From CAZRWH01 sp964603905 (GTDB lineage Bacteria; Patescibacteriota; Gracilibacteria; UBA1369; UBA12470): a DNA stretch of 49,795 nt. The position numbers and the translations under genes were made by a program. A model generated the notes under the pieces. That model saw nothing but the letters and a program-made list of their open reading frames with translations, was not told the DNA's origin and ran no database searches. The stretch spans positions 1 through 49,795 of the forward strand of contig CAZRWH010000007.1 in NCBI GenBank assembly GCA_964603905.1, read 5' to 3'. Below, piece by piece: positions 48,989 through 49,795 of this stretch; within the stretch, counting starts at the first letter, position 1; every line of letters begins with the position of its first letter.

Positions 48989-49015
48989 ATTACAGATGAC
49001 AGATAATAGACTAAA
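48988..49015. repeat. Heptad array after secDF
   Basis: Units GATTACA, GATGACA, GATAATA, GACTAAA begin at the last base of the secDF stop and lead into the terminator. On the minus strand the units read CTGTCAT and CTGTAAT, like those in the VirB4-like gene. Confidence 0.7.
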
Positions 49016-49040
49016 GCCCTCGCGATGCGGGGGCTTTTTT
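49015..49040 (+). terminator. Rho-independent terminator of secDF
   Basis: A 9-bp stem (AGCCCTCGC with GCGGGGGCT, one T-G pair) closes a 3-nt loop and is followed by six T. It is the clearest terminator in the window. Confidence 0.9.
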
Positions 49041-49051
49041 AAAGCCAAATT

Positions 49052-49603
49052 TTAATCAAAAAATCTATTCGCAGAAATTTCCGCCAAAAGCTCCTCGTAT
49101 TTCCCACGATAAATTCCGCCATAAAGAACCTGATTGCCTGTATAAGCAATCTCTTGAACCCCAGCATTTGTATTAAAGCACTGTCCATCTTGCATATCTC
49201 GATAAACACCTGCAACACTCACCAAACCATAACCAGTTTCAACCTCCCCTGAAAAACTACCATTTTCACAATAACGATAATCCACAAAAGGAATAGAACC
49301 ATTTAGATATAATCCAGCCAAAACCATCTCATCAACTCCTAGCTTCAAACTCCCCTCCTGATCATAAAAGATCCAGAGAGAACCCTCAACTTCAACACCA
49401 GGAGCAGCCTCGATAGTACCAAAACAACCATTAGACAAAGTTGACGCAACATAAGCCGGCCAAACCTCATCCCCGGGAAAAATATCAGCAAAGTTCTGAG
49501 AACAAGGAGAAAAGCCTGTATCGACTTGCGGCGCACAAGCAGCCGCCATCATTAACAGAGATGATTGAGCCAAAGTTCGATATGTTTCACAAGGCCTGAG
49601 CAT
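49052..49603 (-). CDS. Probable lipoprotein, Cys-containing, unknown function
   Basis: The 183-residue product has a short signal with LLMMAAACAPQ, a lipobox-like end with Cys23, so it is likely lipid-anchored outside. The mature part holds four more Cys (in FSPCSQN, SNGCFG, RYCENG, GQCFN), again an even number that fits disulfides. It is Gly/Tyr/Val-rich and beta-like (GSLWIFYDQEGSLKLGV, GYGLVSVAGVYR). No family is recognised. A good promoter precedes it. It converges with secDF, separated by a terminator. Confidence 0.65.
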   Translation of the reverse strand: MLRPCETYRTLAQSSLLMMAAACAPQVDTGFSPCSQNFADIFPGDEVWPAYVASTLSNGCFGTIEAAPGVEVEGSLWIFYDQEGSLKLGVDEMVLAGLYLNGSIPFVDYRYCENGSFSGEVETGYGLVSVAGVYRDMQDGQCFNTNAGVQEIAYTGNQVLYGGIYRGKYEELLAEISANRFFD

Positions 49604-49625
49604 GTTTTTGGTTTATAAGGTATGC

Positions 49626-49653
49626 ATTCTAAAGATTTACTGTAAAATGTCAA
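49626..49653 (-). promoter_or_regulatory. Promoter of the 49052 lipoprotein gene
   Basis: A perfect TTGACA (49648-49653) and TAGAAT (49626-49631) are 16 nt apart. The leader would be about 16 nt. Confidence 0.7.
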
Positions 49654-49676
49654 AATCAACAGCTTACACTTATGGG

Positions 49677-49705
49677 TTGCAATAAACCTAATAAATGAAT
49701 AGAAT
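49677..49705 (+). promoter_or_regulatory. Promoter of tRNA-Arg
   Basis: TTGCAA (49677-49682) and TAGAAT (49700-49705) are 17 nt apart, 16 nt before the tRNA 5' end. Confidence 0.7.
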
Positions 49706-49721
49706 ACGTCCGCATAATCCA

Positions 49722-49794
49722 GCGCCAGTAGCTCAGTGGATAGAGCACCGGTCTTCGGAACCGGGTGTCGGGGGTTCGAATCCCTCCTGGCGCA
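49722..49794 (+). tRNA. tRNA-Arg (anticodon UCG)
   Basis: A full cloverleaf can be drawn: acceptor GCGCCAG with CTGGCGC and discriminator A, D stem GCTC with GAGC, anticodon stem CCGGT with ACCGG and loop CTTCGGA, and T arm GGGGG-TTCGAAT-CCCTC. The anticodon is UCG, which reads CGA and CGG. A20 and C35 fit arginine identity. The base after the discriminator is C, the last base of the window, so whether CCA is encoded cannot be seen. Confidence 0.97.
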
Positions 49795-49795
49795 C

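Noticed and set aside
49722..49795. Integration site in the tRNA gene
   Set aside because: The window ends here and no direct repeat of the tRNA 3' end or integrase is seen.

Overview
The window is one low-GC bacterial contig segment of about 49.8 kb, densely packed with genes. It has two 100-base runs of N (7044-7143 inside gyrB, 20910-21009 after rpmE), so it is a scaffold, probably from a metagenome. I see no plasmid, phage, insertion sequence or CRISPR array. Small compact proteins, few Shine-Dalgarno sites, a bS21 of candidate-phyla type, a minimal primary sigma factor and a high share of unrecognised proteins suggest a Patescibacteria / Candidate Phyla Radiation organism, perhaps near Peregrinibacteria or Gracilibacteria. 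That placement is inference. UGA is a normal stop codon here (it ends prmC, the prepilin peptidase gene and several others), so the UGA=Gly recoding of some Gracilibacteria and Absconditabacteria does not apply.

Layout. 1-2.9 kb: small unknown genes and a short L-aspartate-oxidase-like flavoprotein. 2.9-10.5 kb, minus strand: rpsU, prmC and prfA, an acidic protein, a lipoprotein, gyrB, and a large membrane-anchored protein. 10.6-16.5 kb: a secreted SLH-PDZ-S41 protease (plus), then on the minus strand a SprT-like protease, a VirB4/TraC-type ATPase and a soluble GGDEF protein. 16.7-25.6 kb, plus strand: gyrA, a TSP3-repeat surface protein, rpmE, aroC, tgt, an HD hydrolase, ruvA (frameshifted in an A9 run) and pgi. 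25.6-36.9 kb: a PEP/pyruvate-binding-domain protein (minus), M24 peptidase, VKOR, glmS, a minus-strand operon of a divergent sigma-70 paralogue + small unknown protein + rpoD, then pyk. 37-49.8 kb: ruvC, a TPR protein, prepilin peptidase, gpmI, two large unknown minus-strand proteins, manC, a cupin, a SecD-parvulin-SecF fusion, a lipoprotein and tRNA-Arg(UCG).

Together the genes cover information processing (gyrase, sigma factors, RF1 and its methylase, RuvA/RuvC, Tgt), sugar-phosphate metabolism (Pgi, Pyk, GpmI, GlmS, ManC) and building of the cell surface (SecDF with a built-in chaperone, VKOR for disulfides, prepilin peptidase, SLH and TSP3 proteins).

The most unusual signals are not single genes. 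(1) At least a dozen short degenerate tandem arrays with 7-nt (sometimes 6-nt) units lie between genes, several ending exactly at a start codon that has no Shine-Dalgarno site, and two run through the coding region of the VirB4-like ATPase. (2) A 59-nt two-hairpin element occurs twice, before ruvA and before pgi, with three compensatory base-pair changes between the copies. (3) Four of eight convergent gene pairs overlap by exactly 4 bp, so that the two stop codons share a 4-mer. (4) SecD and SecF are fused, with a parvulin domain inside the SecD part. (5) A sigma-70 paralogue with an altered region 2.4 shares an operon with rpoD.
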